DNA from: Meandrina meandrites | Taxonomy: Eukaryota; Cnidaria; Anthozoa; Scleractinia; Meandrinidae | Length of the DNA: 64,000 nucleotides | Direction of reading: 5' to 3' | Assembly (NCBI GenBank): GCA_963693305.1 | Contig: OY855904.1 | Location: 44,562,315-44,626,314 of the forward strand | In this document: one piece after another, positions 22,690 to 32,706 of the stretch | How positions within the stretch are numbered: the stretch's first letter is position 1 | Layout: the number at the start of each line of letters is the position of its first letter | Made by a program: the position numbers and the translations under genes | Notes under the pieces: model-generated | What the model was told of the DNA's origin: nothing | Databases searched by the model: none | The model's input: the letters and a program-made list of their open reading frames with translations, nothing else

Positions 22690-24875
22690 AGCTGCCTCTT
22701 AAATGAGTGGGGACATATAGCGGGAATATAGAGCGTCATTTATGTAGAATCTTACGTAATACTCGCCATCTCAAAGTTAAAAATACGCCTTTCCGAATTT
22801 AAAGCGATTAATTAGCATTTAACGTTCGACAGATAAATCGGGAATGGCATGTGGCGTTTGAGTTGTTAGCGAATGTTTGTAGTTCGTTCTGTCCTGCAGT
22901 TTTAATTCATAGTTGAAATGAATAAATCTGCCAGAAAACGATACTTCAATGTCAGTTTAATTGGCCTGCAATTTATGCAATGAATTACGGAACTGACCAG
23001 AAGACCGAAAGGAAGTTAGGCGGTGTAAAGACAACTATTTCTGCCAGATACACTGGACAGGAAAGTTAGGTAATTTAACGCATCTGACACCGGCTGCGCA
23101 AAACGCTCGCCGATAAAGAATTGTAAAAGTCACTTCTATAAGCGTTTGGTTTATTGTTTGGTTTGCTTCTCAGGTTGGGCTACGTCACCAGGCTTGGTGT
23201 TCTTTGAGTCGGTTGTTCAGTTCGAATTCTTAGCTAGACAGACAGATGACTTGTCCACTCTCGCTTCTAATCATGCAAAGAACGGAATATTGCGTGAGTG
23301 ATAAATAAATACTACACTTTTATGATTCTGTACAAACGTAGCCTCTTATCATATTGGAGCCGTACTGAAGGTCATTTAGTAGATGCTATTTTTTATTATA
23401 GATCTTACTGTATTGCGATTTTTTCAGATCTTGTTATTGAACATAATTATAAAGAGTGTATATGCATACGTTAATATTCTACAGCATAGCGTACAAACGT
23501 TTATGGGGCTAAAAATGTAAACAAGACATTTCAAAAACCGTCCAACTTCAAGCAAGGGTTAATTGTGCAAATGCAAAAGGAATATGATGCTCAACTGAAT
23601 CTTGTGCTAAGTGTAAACTTAAGATGGTTATGCATTTATACTTGTTTTGGCAATACCTTCAGATAATTCTGACATAGAAAAAAAAATGGGGTTAAGTGAT
23701 GCAGGCATGGCGACGGCTGATCGATGAACCCCTCGCTCCATTTTTTTATTAAAACCAACATTCCACAATTGACACGATTTTCGTCTAAACGGTGAACCAT
23801 TTCTTTGTTAATTTGGTCTCCGAGGTTTTTCAATGAAAAATACTTTACCTACCTGCATTGATTTTTAGCCGTCAGACAGATGTTTTCATATGTCAAATAT
23901 CAGTTGTTATTGTAAAGGCCGCCGTCTACAGTTTTCACCTGGGGGGCTTACGGTTTGATTAAAAAGAAAAAAAAAAAACAAAAAAAAACGAGCATTGTCA
24001 AAATTGGCAAGAGTGTAGATGAATGGACATAAATTTAAGCAAGTTACATTGAAAAAGTAGACATGATAATTGTAGTGGTTAACTGGATGAGTCGGTGAAA
24101 GAGTGAACTACGGCTGCTAAGCAATTTTTTGCTCGACATGTCTCTTTCAAAGCAGGTAAGTGAATTAAAATAACAAATTTCAAAGCCGAGTTATGCAGTA
24201 GTGTTATGTTTCATGTTTTGAAGATAATATTTGCCAATTTGCAGGAGCTATGATATAAATCAGCCATCTGGAGGATAGGAAAATGGCTAACAGCGAAATA
24301 ATCTTGAGTTGCAATGAAGGTAAGCTGTATTTATGACAAAATCTGCTTTGATTTCCATGTAGGCGTGAATTGTAGTAAATATTTGCTCATGTGCTGATGC
24401 AAACGGTCTTATATTTTGATATGCTAGAAATGAACATGGGTTTTGCGAATTTTGGCCCTTAAAGGACTACATTTTTCAGCTGTGTAGGGAAAAGTTATCA
24501 GCTAGGTGCCAAATTTGATAAATGTGATTCTAAATGAAGGTCGTTTTTCAGCCTTTGTTCAATGTCGCTTCCCTGCCGTTACAATAACGTGACTTCACAT
24601 TTCCAGAAAAATCAAGTGAAACTTAACCTTACGACCTTCTTAGAAAACTAGAAATGTTTATCAGTAAAATGACAAGACTCAATTGTTGGTTGATTATACG
24701 AATGAAATATTTTACAGCGAGAAATGCTAATTTTGTTAATTGTCGAAATGACGTTGCGCCGGGCCCGGTATAAGCACAATATCTAATGGCCCGTAACGCG
24801 GCCAAAAATAATTTTGCTGTGAGTTTCAAGCAAAATTATTTTGTCGCGACTTTGAGAGGGTGGTTTTTTAAAAAA
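22690..24875. repeat. Host tandem unit A (uninterrupted)
   Basis: A 2.19-kb unit starting at GCTGCCTCTTAAATGAGTGG, repeated as unit B (24876-43411), which holds two insertions. Unit A preserves the pre-insertion sequence: at 23759-23784 CCACAATTGACACGATTTTC is continuous, the exact place where the virus element sits in unit B. Near its 3' part is a GFP-type first exon (24138-24155) with upstream sequence, so the unit probably derives from a GFP-like promoter and exon 1 region. Confidence 0.85.
24138..24155 (+). pseudogene. Orphan GFP-like first exon (MSLSKQ)
   Basis: ATGTCTCTTTCAAAGCAG followed directly by GTAAGTG, closely matching exon 1 of the GFP-like genes (MALSKQ, then GTGAGTG). No downstream GFP exon 2 is visible before the next unit begins. 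Either a relic of promoter and exon 1 duplication, or a live 5' exon spliced to something beyond what can be recognised. A second candidate exon (ending GAAG|GTAAGC near 24319) follows. Confidence 0.55.
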
Positions 24876-25894
24876 ACTGCCTCTAAAATGAGTGGGGACA
24901 TATAGCGGGAATATAGAGCGTCATTTATGTAGAATCTTACGTAATACTCGCCATCTCAAAGTTAAAAATACGCCTTTCCGAATTTAAAGCGATTAATTAG
25001 CATTTAACGTTCGACAGATAAATCGGGAATGGCATGTGGCGTTTGAGTTGTTAGCGAATGTTTGTAGTTCGTTCTGTCCTGCAGTTTTAATTCATAGTTG
25101 AAATGAATAAATCTGCCAGTAAACGATACTTCAATGTCATTTTAATTGGCCTGCAATTTATGCAATGAATTACGGAACTGACCAGAAGACCGAAAGGAAG
25201 TTAGGCGGTGTAAAGACAACTATTTCTGCCAGATACACTGGACAGGAAAGTTAGGTAATTTAACTCATCTGACACCGGCTGCGCAAAACGCTCGCCGATA
25301 AAGAATTGTAAAAGTCACTTCTATAAGCGTTTGGTTTATTGTTTGGTTTGCTTCTGGTTGGGCTACGTCACCAGGCTTGGTGTTCTTTGAGTCGGTTGTT
25401 CAGTTCGAATTCTTAGCTAGACAGACAGATGACTTGTCCACTCTCGCTTCTAATCATGCAAAGAACGGAATATTGCGTGAGTGATAAATAAATACTACAC
25501 TTTTATGATTCTGTACAAACGTAGCCTCTTATCATATTGGAGCCGTACTGAAGGTCATTTAGTAGATGCTATTTTTTATTATAGATCTTACTGTATTGCG
25601 ATTTTTTCAGATCTTGTTATTGAACATAATTATAAAGAGTGTATATGCATACGTTAATATTCTACAGCATAGCGTACAAACGTTTATGGGGCTAAAAATG
25701 TAAACAAGACATTTCAAAAACCGTCCAACTTCAAGCAAGGGTTAATTGTGCAAATGCAAAAGGAATATGATGCTCAACTGAATCTTGTGCTAAGTGTAAA
25801 CTTAAACTTATTTTACTAAGATGGTTATGCAATTATACTTGTTTTGGCAATAGCTGCAAGATAATTCTGAGATAGAAAAAAAAAATGGGGTTAA

Positions 25895-27091
25895 GGTTAC
25901 TGATAACCTTTTCTGGTTGGAATTTTGCAAAATTGCAGAAACCTACCATTAGATAGCCCACTCTTCTGGTTTTCTTTTCTAAAAAAAATTATTTTGTTAC
26001 GAAGTTTTCTAGCAGAGTTATTGCAAATTTTGTGTTTTGCGTGACTAAAAAGTTAATCCCCAAAGCTGTTATGACATGTCAACACTTCGGACCTCTGGTG
26101 AGTTTCACGAGGGAATACATCCGGAGATGCTCCAATTACGTAATGTGTTCACGAAGAGGTTGTGTTTTATTTGTGGTCCATGCGAGGAGAAATGTGAGGC
26201 GAATTTATTGAGAATAAGCAAAAACGTGAGAGTTCACCCTGGGTTAAAAGTAAGAAAAAGCCCGGCCTAAGAAAGCGAACAAAGATTTGCTTTTTGGAAC
26301 GGCCTTTACCCCTTTGCCTCGTTGCATTCGAATTACGCGCGCCCGATTTCGTTTTTCGTTTTTATGACCACGGATAACAAATACAATGGCTGCAGATCGA
26401 GCGGCGAATAACTTTTCCCCGCGAATTCGAGACTGTTTTGTAACAAGCGACATAAGGGGGCTGTATGTTAAATTTTTATTGGTCGGCGGCATGGGCCGCA
26501 TTCACACCCGCGTTGACAATGTGTGAAAACTAATAAAATCTTTTCGGCCCAAAAACTCGGGGTTTATTTTTCCACCATTAACCTCTCTTCAAATGAATTA
26601 ATATGGTATGTAGATTTGTCGGATTTTTACGAAATTTGGCCAAAATGATCGTGAGATATTGGTGCACAAAAGTGCGTCGGGCTTTAAAAATATTCGAAAT
26701 ATTTTTCCTGTGTCACCTCTTTGCGTGACGCGAAACGAAAAATTTCCTACTGGCCAACTTTAGAGCCTATTTTCTCAGAAACCAATCGAAAGATCCAAAA
26801 TGCCCGACACACTTTGATAGGCTATCAAGTGCTGATCGATATAGTGCAGTTTGTTTTGATGTAAGAGATAACGCGGGTGCGGGTAATTCAGCGAAGCGAA
26901 CATCGATAATTTCAAGTTTGAAGGCTCGGGCGCGCTAACCAAAGCAATAAATTTCCAATATTTTTATATATTTGGATTCTACATTTCATAACCTTTCATA
27001 ACCATAGATATATAGTTATCCATGGTTCCACCGAAAATGACGCGCGTACGAAACATTTTCCGAACGGCACTCGAAAAGGTTATCAGTAACC
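25895..27091. mobile_element. 1.2-kb TIR element in unit B
   Basis: Perfect 19-bp inverted repeats: GGTTACTGATAACCTTTTC (25895-25913) and GAAAAGGTTATCAGTAACC (27073-27091). The outer 14 bp is itself a small palindrome (GGTTA-CTGA-TAACC). Unit A lacks it at the matching place (near 23694-23700), where GTGATG stands instead. The interior has no convincing transposase; the ORF at 26076-26270 is unrecognised. Superfamily unknown and no clear target duplication. Confidence 0.8.
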
Positions 27092-27167
27092 CAGACATGG
27101 CGACGACTGATCGATGGACCCCTTGCTCCATTTTTTTTATTAAAACCAACATTCCACAATTGACACG

Positions 27168-27512
27168 AGTAGCATAGGTTTGGGCAAACCAAGACAGAAT
27201 TTGAAATTCCATCCGAGACAAATTCAAATTCTCCCTTAATTCCTCGACAAACCATACTCGGGATGAAATCCTCGATAAATTATATATGTTTTAAAAATTG
27301 AATTTTAGGTTTAAAGAAATGTTTCATAAATAATAAGTATGTATAAACAAACAATAAAAGAGTTAAAGGCCCTTGCCAAAGAGCGAGGCATCAAAGGTTA
27401 TTACAGAATGCGTAAAGCGGAGCTGATCGAGGCGTTAGAGGAGGAGAGTGAGATTTTTTACTCAGCGAATGAACAGACTGTACCGGAGGTTGATATCCCG
27501 ATTCCAGCACCA
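27168..27512 (+). repeat. Left terminal inverted repeat of the virus element
   Basis: 345 bp, matching the reverse complement of 41951-42295 with one mismatch noticed (ACAATAAAAG here, ACAGTAAAAG there; Ile against Val in the encoded peptide). It contains an AT-rich leader with TATATATG near 27282-27290, a TTTAAAGA box at 27310-27317, the ATG at 27339 and 58 codons of the terminal gene. Confidence 0.93.
27310..27317 (+). promoter_or_regulatory. TTTAAAGA box before PolB (TIR-borne)
   Basis: TTTAAAGA 21 nt before the PolB ATG. The same or a very similar box precedes most genes of this element by 18-26 nt (33329 TTTAAAGG, 34331, 34814, 35160, 35656, 37328 TTAAAGA, 37586, 37848 TTAAAGG, 38319, 39951 TTTAAAAAGA). 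Because it lies in the TIR, an identical copy serves the minus-strand terminal gene. Role as core promoter is inferred from position only. Confidence 0.55.
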
Positions 27513-30380
27513 TCAAGAGTAACGCAGATAAGGAATCTTGCCACTGATTTAGCAGCGCCCGTAAAGAGTGTAATAAACAGGTTTACAGGTTGGTTATTAA
27601 ATTATATCCCTGAACCTATCAAAAGCGCTGTGAATGAAAGAGTCGAAAACCTGAAGGAGAGAGTGAACAGTATTTTTAGGAGGCGGGAAGAAGTGAGTAA
27701 ACCTATAGAGGATGTAAATTCACCTGAAAAGGATAACCTCACACCCAGAGAGTACAAGACAGCTATAAAGGGTTATTTTAAAACGTTCAGAGTTAACAAT
27801 ATAAACGGCATGGATGAGAAGACGTTTATGAATAACGTAAAACCGAGGGTTATAAATCTCATAAAGAGTAAGGGGTCAATCAAAGTCAAGTTAATTCTCA
27901 CCGTAAGGTTTACCAAAGAGAATCCCGCCACCGGTAACATCGACATTAATGTATACTCCTTCGCATCAAAAATGGAGATTGTGACAGAGTCAACCGATAT
28001 CTCTGTTCTTTACGATCATATGGTAGATGTAATCTTTGAATTGATACAGAATTTTCAAAACAGAGGTTCCGGTTGGCAATTCGACAGAGTCGAACACCTC
28101 GACATAAACATTAACCCTTACAATCCTCTGTCTGCCTCTTCTTATATTGAGTTACCAAGTAGTTTATACATGAAAAAGGCGATCATCAACGTGAAGAATG
28201 AGAATGATAATGAGTGTTTTAAGTGGGCAGTAACCTCAGCAGTGTTTCCTGCTAAAGAACATGCAGAGAGACTCAGCAAACAGATGAGAAAAGACTCAGA
28301 AAAGTTTGACTGGATAGGTATTGAGTTTCCTGTCTCACTTAAACAGATAGATAAGTTTGAAAATCAGAACAATTACGCAATCAATGTATTCGGTTATGAA
28401 AAGGTAGTTTACCCTTTAAGAATAAGCAAAAAGAAAGATCAGGTGATAAACCTTCTCCTCATCGCTGACGAAGAGACCAATCACTACTGCTGGATCAAAA
28501 ACATGTCAAGACTTTTATCTTCTGATGTTAGTAAGCACCACGGTAAGAGACATTTCTGCTACAGATGCTTAAACTCGTTTCATTCAGAGAAATCACTGGA
28601 TAAGCATAAAGAGTACTGTCATAATAACGAGGCTGTCAAGATTGAGATGCCGATCAGAGAAGACGATGAAGGAAATACTTTTCCCGTCTATATAAAATTC
28701 AATCATTTTCATAAGAAGATGAGAGTTCCCTTCGTTGTTTATGCTGATTTTGAATGCTTCACAGAGAAGATAGACACATGTCAACCAGAAGAGGGTAAAA
28801 GCTTCACCAATCAGTACCAAAAGCACAGACCCTCAGGTTTCAGTTATCTCATCAAATGCTTCGATGATGACATTTTAGCACCTCACCTTAGACATTACAC
28901 AGCTGAATCTCCTGATGATAACATCCCTCAATTATTTATCGAGTCTTTGGAGAAGGATATCAAGGAGATCTATAACAAGTTTAAAAAACCAAAGAAGATG
29001 GTGATGACGCGGGAGGATAAGATCAACTATAAAAAGGCAAATCACTGTCATATCTGTGAGGAAGAGATAGATAAAGATAAAGATAAAAAGGTTCGCGACC
29101 ATTGTCACCTCACCGGTAAGTTTAGAGGAGCAGCCCATAACAAATGTAATTTAAAGTTTAAAATACCCAAATTCTATCCTGTCATATTTCACAATCTCTC
29201 AGGTTACGACAGTCATCTCTTTATCAAAAACCTCGGTAAATCAGAGGGAAAGATAGACTGCATACCCTGTAATGAGGAGAAGTACATCTCATTTACCAAA
29301 GAGATAATTGTTGATAAATTCATAAATGAGGAGAAAAAAGAGGTAGAGGTAAAGCGTAAAATAAGATTCATCGACTCTTTTAAATTCATGGCGACTAGCC
29401 TCGACAGTTTGGTAAAGAATCTTCCGAAAGAGTCTTTTAAAAATATTACAGAATTTTATGAAGGTGACCAGTTAAAACTTCTATTAAGAAAGGGTGTATT
29501 TCCCTACGATTGGTTTGACTCTTTTGACAGACTCTCTTCAACATCACTTCCTACCAAAGAGGCATTTCACTCAATATTGAATGACAGCGAAATCTCAGAA
29601 GAGGATTACATTCATGCACAGAATGTCTGGGAAACATTTAAAATGAAGACCATGAGAGATTACCATGACCTCTATCTAAAGAGTGATGTTCTCCTTCTCT
29701 CTGACGTCTTTGAAAACTTTAGGGATGTTTGCCTTGATAATTACCATCTCGACCCGATGTTCTATTACACAGCTCCCGGACTCGCTTGGGATGCGTGTTT
29801 AAAAATCAACAAGGTCGAACTTGAGTTATTGAGTGATTACGATATGTTAATGATGGTTGAGAAAGGAATTCGAGGGGGTGTCTCTATGATCTCGACGAGA
29901 TACGGAAAAGCAAACAATCCTTACATGAAAGATTACGATCCCGATCAACCGACTAAGTTTATCTCTTATCTCGACGCAAACAATCTCTACGGTTGGGCAA
30001 TGTGTAAACCTCTGCCGACTAAAGGTTTTAGATGGATGAAGAGAGAAGAGTTGAAAGATTGGAAGAGTATGCCGTGCATACTTGAGGTCGACTTGGAGTA
30101 CCCTGAACATCTTCACGATCTGCATAACGACTATCCGTTAGCACCGGAGAGACTCATCGTGAATAAGGTGGAGAAATTAATTCCTAATCTTAACGATAAG
30201 AAAAAGTACGTTATTCATCACGAAACCTTGAAACTCTATCTCTCTCTCGGATTAAAACTGACCAAGATTCACAGAGGGATCACATTCAAAGAGTCAGCGT
30301 GGCTAAAACGGGAGGATAACATTCACACATTCGCTTACGGTTATAAGGGAGGCAACTCAGTATCAGACGGTACGACTTGA
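27339..30380 (+). CDS. Protein-primed family B DNA polymerase, C-terminally truncated
   Basis: 1013 codons. Residues 1-35 look like a SAP/Rho-N helix-loop-helix DNA-binding domain. Around 260-400 is a conserved region with ECFKWAV (Cys293) and HYCWIKN (His382). A C2H2 finger starts at Cys407. Exonuclease motif I is Asp470/Glu472 (YADFECF), an endonuclease VII-like zinc module (CHIC..DHCHLTG..HNKCN) lies at 569-604, exonuclease motif II is near 618-628 (FHNLSGYDSH), an exonuclease III-like YLKSDVLLL near 779, and polymerase motif A (YLDANNLYGW) near 877. The ORF ends about 140 residues later, with no KxxxNSxYG-type motif B and no DTDS-type motif C, so it cannot polymerise as it stands. Its last 40 bp overlap the 3' end of the convergent integrase gene, which is the likely site of an internal deletion. 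Confidence 0.88.
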   Translation: MYKQTIKELKALAKERGIKGYYRMRKAELIEALEEESEIFYSANEQTVPEVDIPIPAPSRVTQIRNLATDLAAPVKSVINRFTGWLLNYIPEPIKSAVNERVENLKERVNSIFRRREEVSKPIEDVNSPEKDNLTPREYKTAIKGYFKTFRVNNINGMDEKTFMNNVKPRVINLIKSKGSIKVKLILTVRFTKENPATGNIDINVYSFASKMEIVTESTDISVLYDHMVDVIFELIQNFQNRGSGWQFDRVEHLDININPYNPLSASSYIELPSSLYMKKAIINVKNENDNECFKWAVTSAVFPAKEHAERLSKQMRKDSEKFDWIGIEFPVSLKQIDKFENQNNYAINVFGYEKVVYPLRISKKKDQVINLLLIADEETNHYCWIKNMSRLLSSDVSKHHGKRHFCYRCLNSFHSEKSLDKHKEYCHNNEAVKIEMPIREDDEGNTFPVYIKFNHFHKKMRVPFVVYADFECFTEKIDTCQPEEGKSFTNQYQKHRPSGFSYLIKCFDDDILAPHLRHYTAESPDDNIPQLFIESLEKDIKEIYNKFKKPKKMVMTREDKINYKKANHCHICEEEIDKDKDKKVRDHCHLTGKFRGAAHNKCNLKFKIPKFYPVIFHNLSGYDSHLFIKNLGKSEGKIDCIPCNEEKYISFTKEIIVDKFINEEKKEVEVKRKIRFIDSFKFMATSLDSLVKNLPKESFKNITEFYEGDQLKLLLRKGVFPYDWFDSFDRLSSTSLPTKEAFHSILNDSEISEEDYIHAQNVWETFKMKTMRDYHDLYLKSDVLLLSDVFENFRDVCLDNYHLDPMFYYTAPGLAWDACLKINKVELELLSDYDMLMMVEKGIRGGVSMISTRYGKANNPYMKDYDPDQPTKFISYLDANNLYGWAMCKPLPTKGFRWMKREELKDWKSMPCILEVDLEYPEHLHDLHNDYPLAPERLIVNKVEKLIPNLNDKKKYVIHHETLKLYLSLGLKLTKIHRGITFKESAWLKREDNIHTFAYGYKGGNSVSDGTT

Positions 30381-31333
30381 AGCTCCTCTCTCACAAACGA
30401 TCTCTTCGGACCATCGAGAAGATAATATAAAACAGGCTGTTCTGGAGAGATCGCCACACGATTTATATTATAGACCTCGATACTCCAGATAGGATCGGTC
30501 GCTCTCCTTCTCTCTCCTCCCTCATCCTCACCGGGAGAGAGAAGATACCTTACCTGAACACCTGAGGGTAACCTCTTCTCTTTTAATCCGACAGGTCTTT
30601 TATAATTTACTTCTGGAATATTTACCTCTTTTAAACCGAGGGCTTTATCAGGTTCCTTTCCTGTGATTCTGATCACCTGAGAGTTTAACGCTTTCATGAC
30701 CGCGGGCAATCTCTTCACCCAGACTCTCGATCTCCCTTCACTAACCATCTCCTGCGCGTACTGATGGCTGAATAATCTCTCTCCCAAAGTCCTGTTCGCT
30801 CTCTCAACAAATGCCTGAGCTCGATGGTTACCCGCTTCACTTCTCTGTATCTTTACGTTGTGACTGCTCATTAACTTTGTAACATAACCCATAAACTCTT
30901 TACCGGGATCTACGATCATTGTCTTTGGCCACTTAAGTTTTCTTTTATAGATCCTCTCAAAGGCCTTCGCTACCTCTTGACTCTCTTTCGATGTTAACGC
31001 CTCAGCATCTTTATATCTCGAGGCAACATCGATCACAACCAAAGCGTAACGAAAGGTCTTTCTTCCCACCTTATCGTGAGGAAGAAAGAGAAGATCCGCT
31101 TGGTTAATCTCATTCGGTCTACTCACACTCCAATGAGGTCTCGGTAAATACTTCGGTGGAGGTAAATAGATCTGCCAAAGTGCCTGTCTATCTAACCAAT
31201 CTCTCACATCACCCTCACTAACTTTAGCCGCGGAAGCCAACTTCGATACAGCAGAGTACCCTTTCCAATAACCCTCCGGACTGTAGTATATTTTTCTCAT
31301 AAGGTTGTTAACGCTAGTTTTCTCGTTACTCAT
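30341..31333 (-). CDS. Retroviral-type (rve) integrase, DD35E
   Basis: 330 residues. Catalytic acidic triad by eye: Asp80 (NQADLLFL), Asp142 (IVDPGKEF) and Glu177 (AQAFVERAN), spacing 61 and 35 residues, as in Polinton and retroviral integrases. A short helix-turn-helix-like N-terminus (SAVSKLASAAKVSEGDVRDWL) precedes it; the C-terminal basic tail ends in a conserved-looking VLYYLLDGPKRSF segment. The predicted role is joining of TIR ends to host DNA, giving the 5-6 bp target duplication. It reads toward PolB and away from the capsid gene, whose ATG lies 27 bp from this one; a TTTAAAAGA box 18 nt upstream on the minus strand sits in that gap. Intact ORF. Confidence 0.93.
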   Translation of the reverse strand: MSNEKTSVNNLMRKIYYSPEGYWKGYSAVSKLASAAKVSEGDVRDWLDRQALWQIYLPPPKYLPRPHWSVSRPNEINQADLLFLPHDKVGRKTFRYALVVIDVASRYKDAEALTSKESQEVAKAFERIYKRKLKWPKTMIVDPGKEFMGYVTKLMSSHNVKIQRSEAGNHRAQAFVERANRTLGERLFSHQYAQEMVSEGRSRVWVKRLPAVMKALNSQVIRITGKEPDKALGLKEVNIPEVNYKRPVGLKEKRLPSGVQVRYLLSPGEDEGGERRRATDPIWSIEVYNINRVAISPEQPVLYYLLDGPKRSFVREELQVVPSDTELPPL

Positions 31334-31360
31334 TTAAAAATAATCTTTCTCTCTTTTAAA
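31334..31360. promoter_or_regulatory. 27-bp divergent promoter between integrase and capsid genes
   Basis: The complete gap between the two ATGs. It carries TTTAAAAGA on the minus strand (31360-31352, 18 nt before the integrase ATG) and TTTAAAAA on the plus strand (31333-31340, 20 nt before the capsid ATG). Both spacings agree with the TTTAAAGA boxes of other genes in the element. Confidence 0.5.
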
Positions 31361-32602
31361 ATGTCGCACGCTGTATCCGAGATTATCAATCCTAACCGAG
31401 TACCGAGAGAACCGTTCGGCCTTAAGGCGGAGTCCTCTCTCAACAGGATCACATTTAATCCGTCCTCAGCGAATCCCGGAGAGACCATCAGTATTTACAT
31501 TCCCAAACTGTCAGACAACGTGGTCATCGTACCGGGAAGCGTTAAACTTCTCTTTGACATGAAAGTCGGTGGTCATGCAAACAACACCCTCGTAAATAAC
31601 GTCGGTCGAAACCTCGTTGAACAGCTCAAGGTCTCTTTCGGAGGAGAGACACTTCAGACCACAGAGAGATACGATCTCTTTCAGACCTATCATGATCTCT
31701 TTCTCGAGGATAGAGATGACAGATTAAAACAGGGAATCTCATCCGAGAATATGAGAAAACTTCGAACACCTGCAGGGGATAAGAGCACAACTGACGCAAA
31801 TGAGGTCGCCCTCGCCACAGTTCACAACACCAAATACGTTATACCTCTCGACCATCCCGTTCTCAGTGATCACGGAGCTCTCTATCCGAAGGCTCTTCCT
31901 CATCCTATGTTGTTTGAGATAACTCTTCCGAAGGTCGATCAGATAGTGAATCATGATAAAAAAGAGATGGAGAAAACACCGCCGACATATAATATTCACA
32001 ACCTTGAGTTGGAGTATCGCTGCATCAATAGTGAAGACCTGTCTAGTAAGGCCGCCTCTTCCTATAAGGTCGGCAAAGGATTCTACTACGAGAACGTAAT
32101 CCTTCACAAAAGTTTTCCCATCTCAAAACCGGACGACAGCGTAATTAACGAGCACGTCAATCTTCCGAGAAAGTCGATGACGGGTATACTCTGTCTGTTT
32201 GAAGAGGATTATAAAGAGGGAGAACGAGACTCTGAGAAGTTTGTAAATCCTGACATTAAATCGATAAACATCAACATCGACGGCATGCCCAACCGACTCT
32301 TCTCAAAGGGGATGGTACCGTACGACTTTTGGGAATCAATAAAGAGACGAATGGGCGGTTCTGGTAAGATGAAGGAAGAGGATTTCTACACAGACAAGTT
32401 CGCTCTTTGGATCGATTTGAGAACCTTTCCTGACAACGGTATTCACGGAGGAGGTCTTCACATAAACACAACACGAGACGGAGTCAAGTTAGAGATAAAG
32501 AGGAAGGTCGGTGGAACGGGAAAAATCAACTATTACATGTTCGTGGTTGCTGACGCATTTATGGAGATCATGAACACAGAGTTGAAGTCGATCAAGTACT
32601 GA
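31361..32602 (+). CDS. Probable major capsid protein (jelly-roll type)
   Basis: 413 residues, no signal peptide or membrane segment, beta-rich. Opens with a surface-strand pattern (FNPSSANPGETISIYIP, IVPGSVKLLFDMKV, NNVGRNLVEQLKVSFGGE) like capsid jelly-rolls, and repeats a similar strand-rich layout in the second half (VNLPRKSMTGILCLFEED, FALWIDLRTF, INYYMFVVADAF). Length fits a compact double jelly-roll protein, shorter than many Polinton capsid proteins. Position next to the integrase and just before the packaging ATPase supports a virion role. It could instead be another capsid component. A possible AATAAA lies near 32630. Structure prediction would decide the fold. Confidence 0.6.
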   Translation: MSHAVSEIINPNRVPREPFGLKAESSLNRITFNPSSANPGETISIYIPKLSDNVVIVPGSVKLLFDMKVGGHANNTLVNNVGRNLVEQLKVSFGGETLQTTERYDLFQTYHDLFLEDRDDRLKQGISSENMRKLRTPAGDKSTTDANEVALATVHNTKYVIPLDHPVLSDHGALYPKALPHPMLFEITLPKVDQIVNHDKKEMEKTPPTYNIHNLELEYRCINSEDLSSKAASSYKVGKGFYYENVILHKSFPISKPDDSVINEHVNLPRKSMTGILCLFEEDYKEGERDSEKFVNPDIKSININIDGMPNRLFSKGMVPYDFWESIKRRMGGSGKMKEEDFYTDKFALWIDLRTFPDNGIHGGGLHINTTRDGVKLEIKRKVGGTGKINYYMFVVADAFMEIMNTELKSIKY

Positions 32603-32706
32603 GGGTATCGCATTTATAGATAGTGATAATAAACGAAGTTCATTGTAAATATATTTTTACTAAACTAAAAATATATTTGTATAAAAGACCAAAAAGATAA
32701 TGATAA

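Noticed and set aside
26076..26270. Possible transposase fragment in the 1.2-kb TIR element
   Set aside because: Only 64 codons, no motif, and other frames are equally open.
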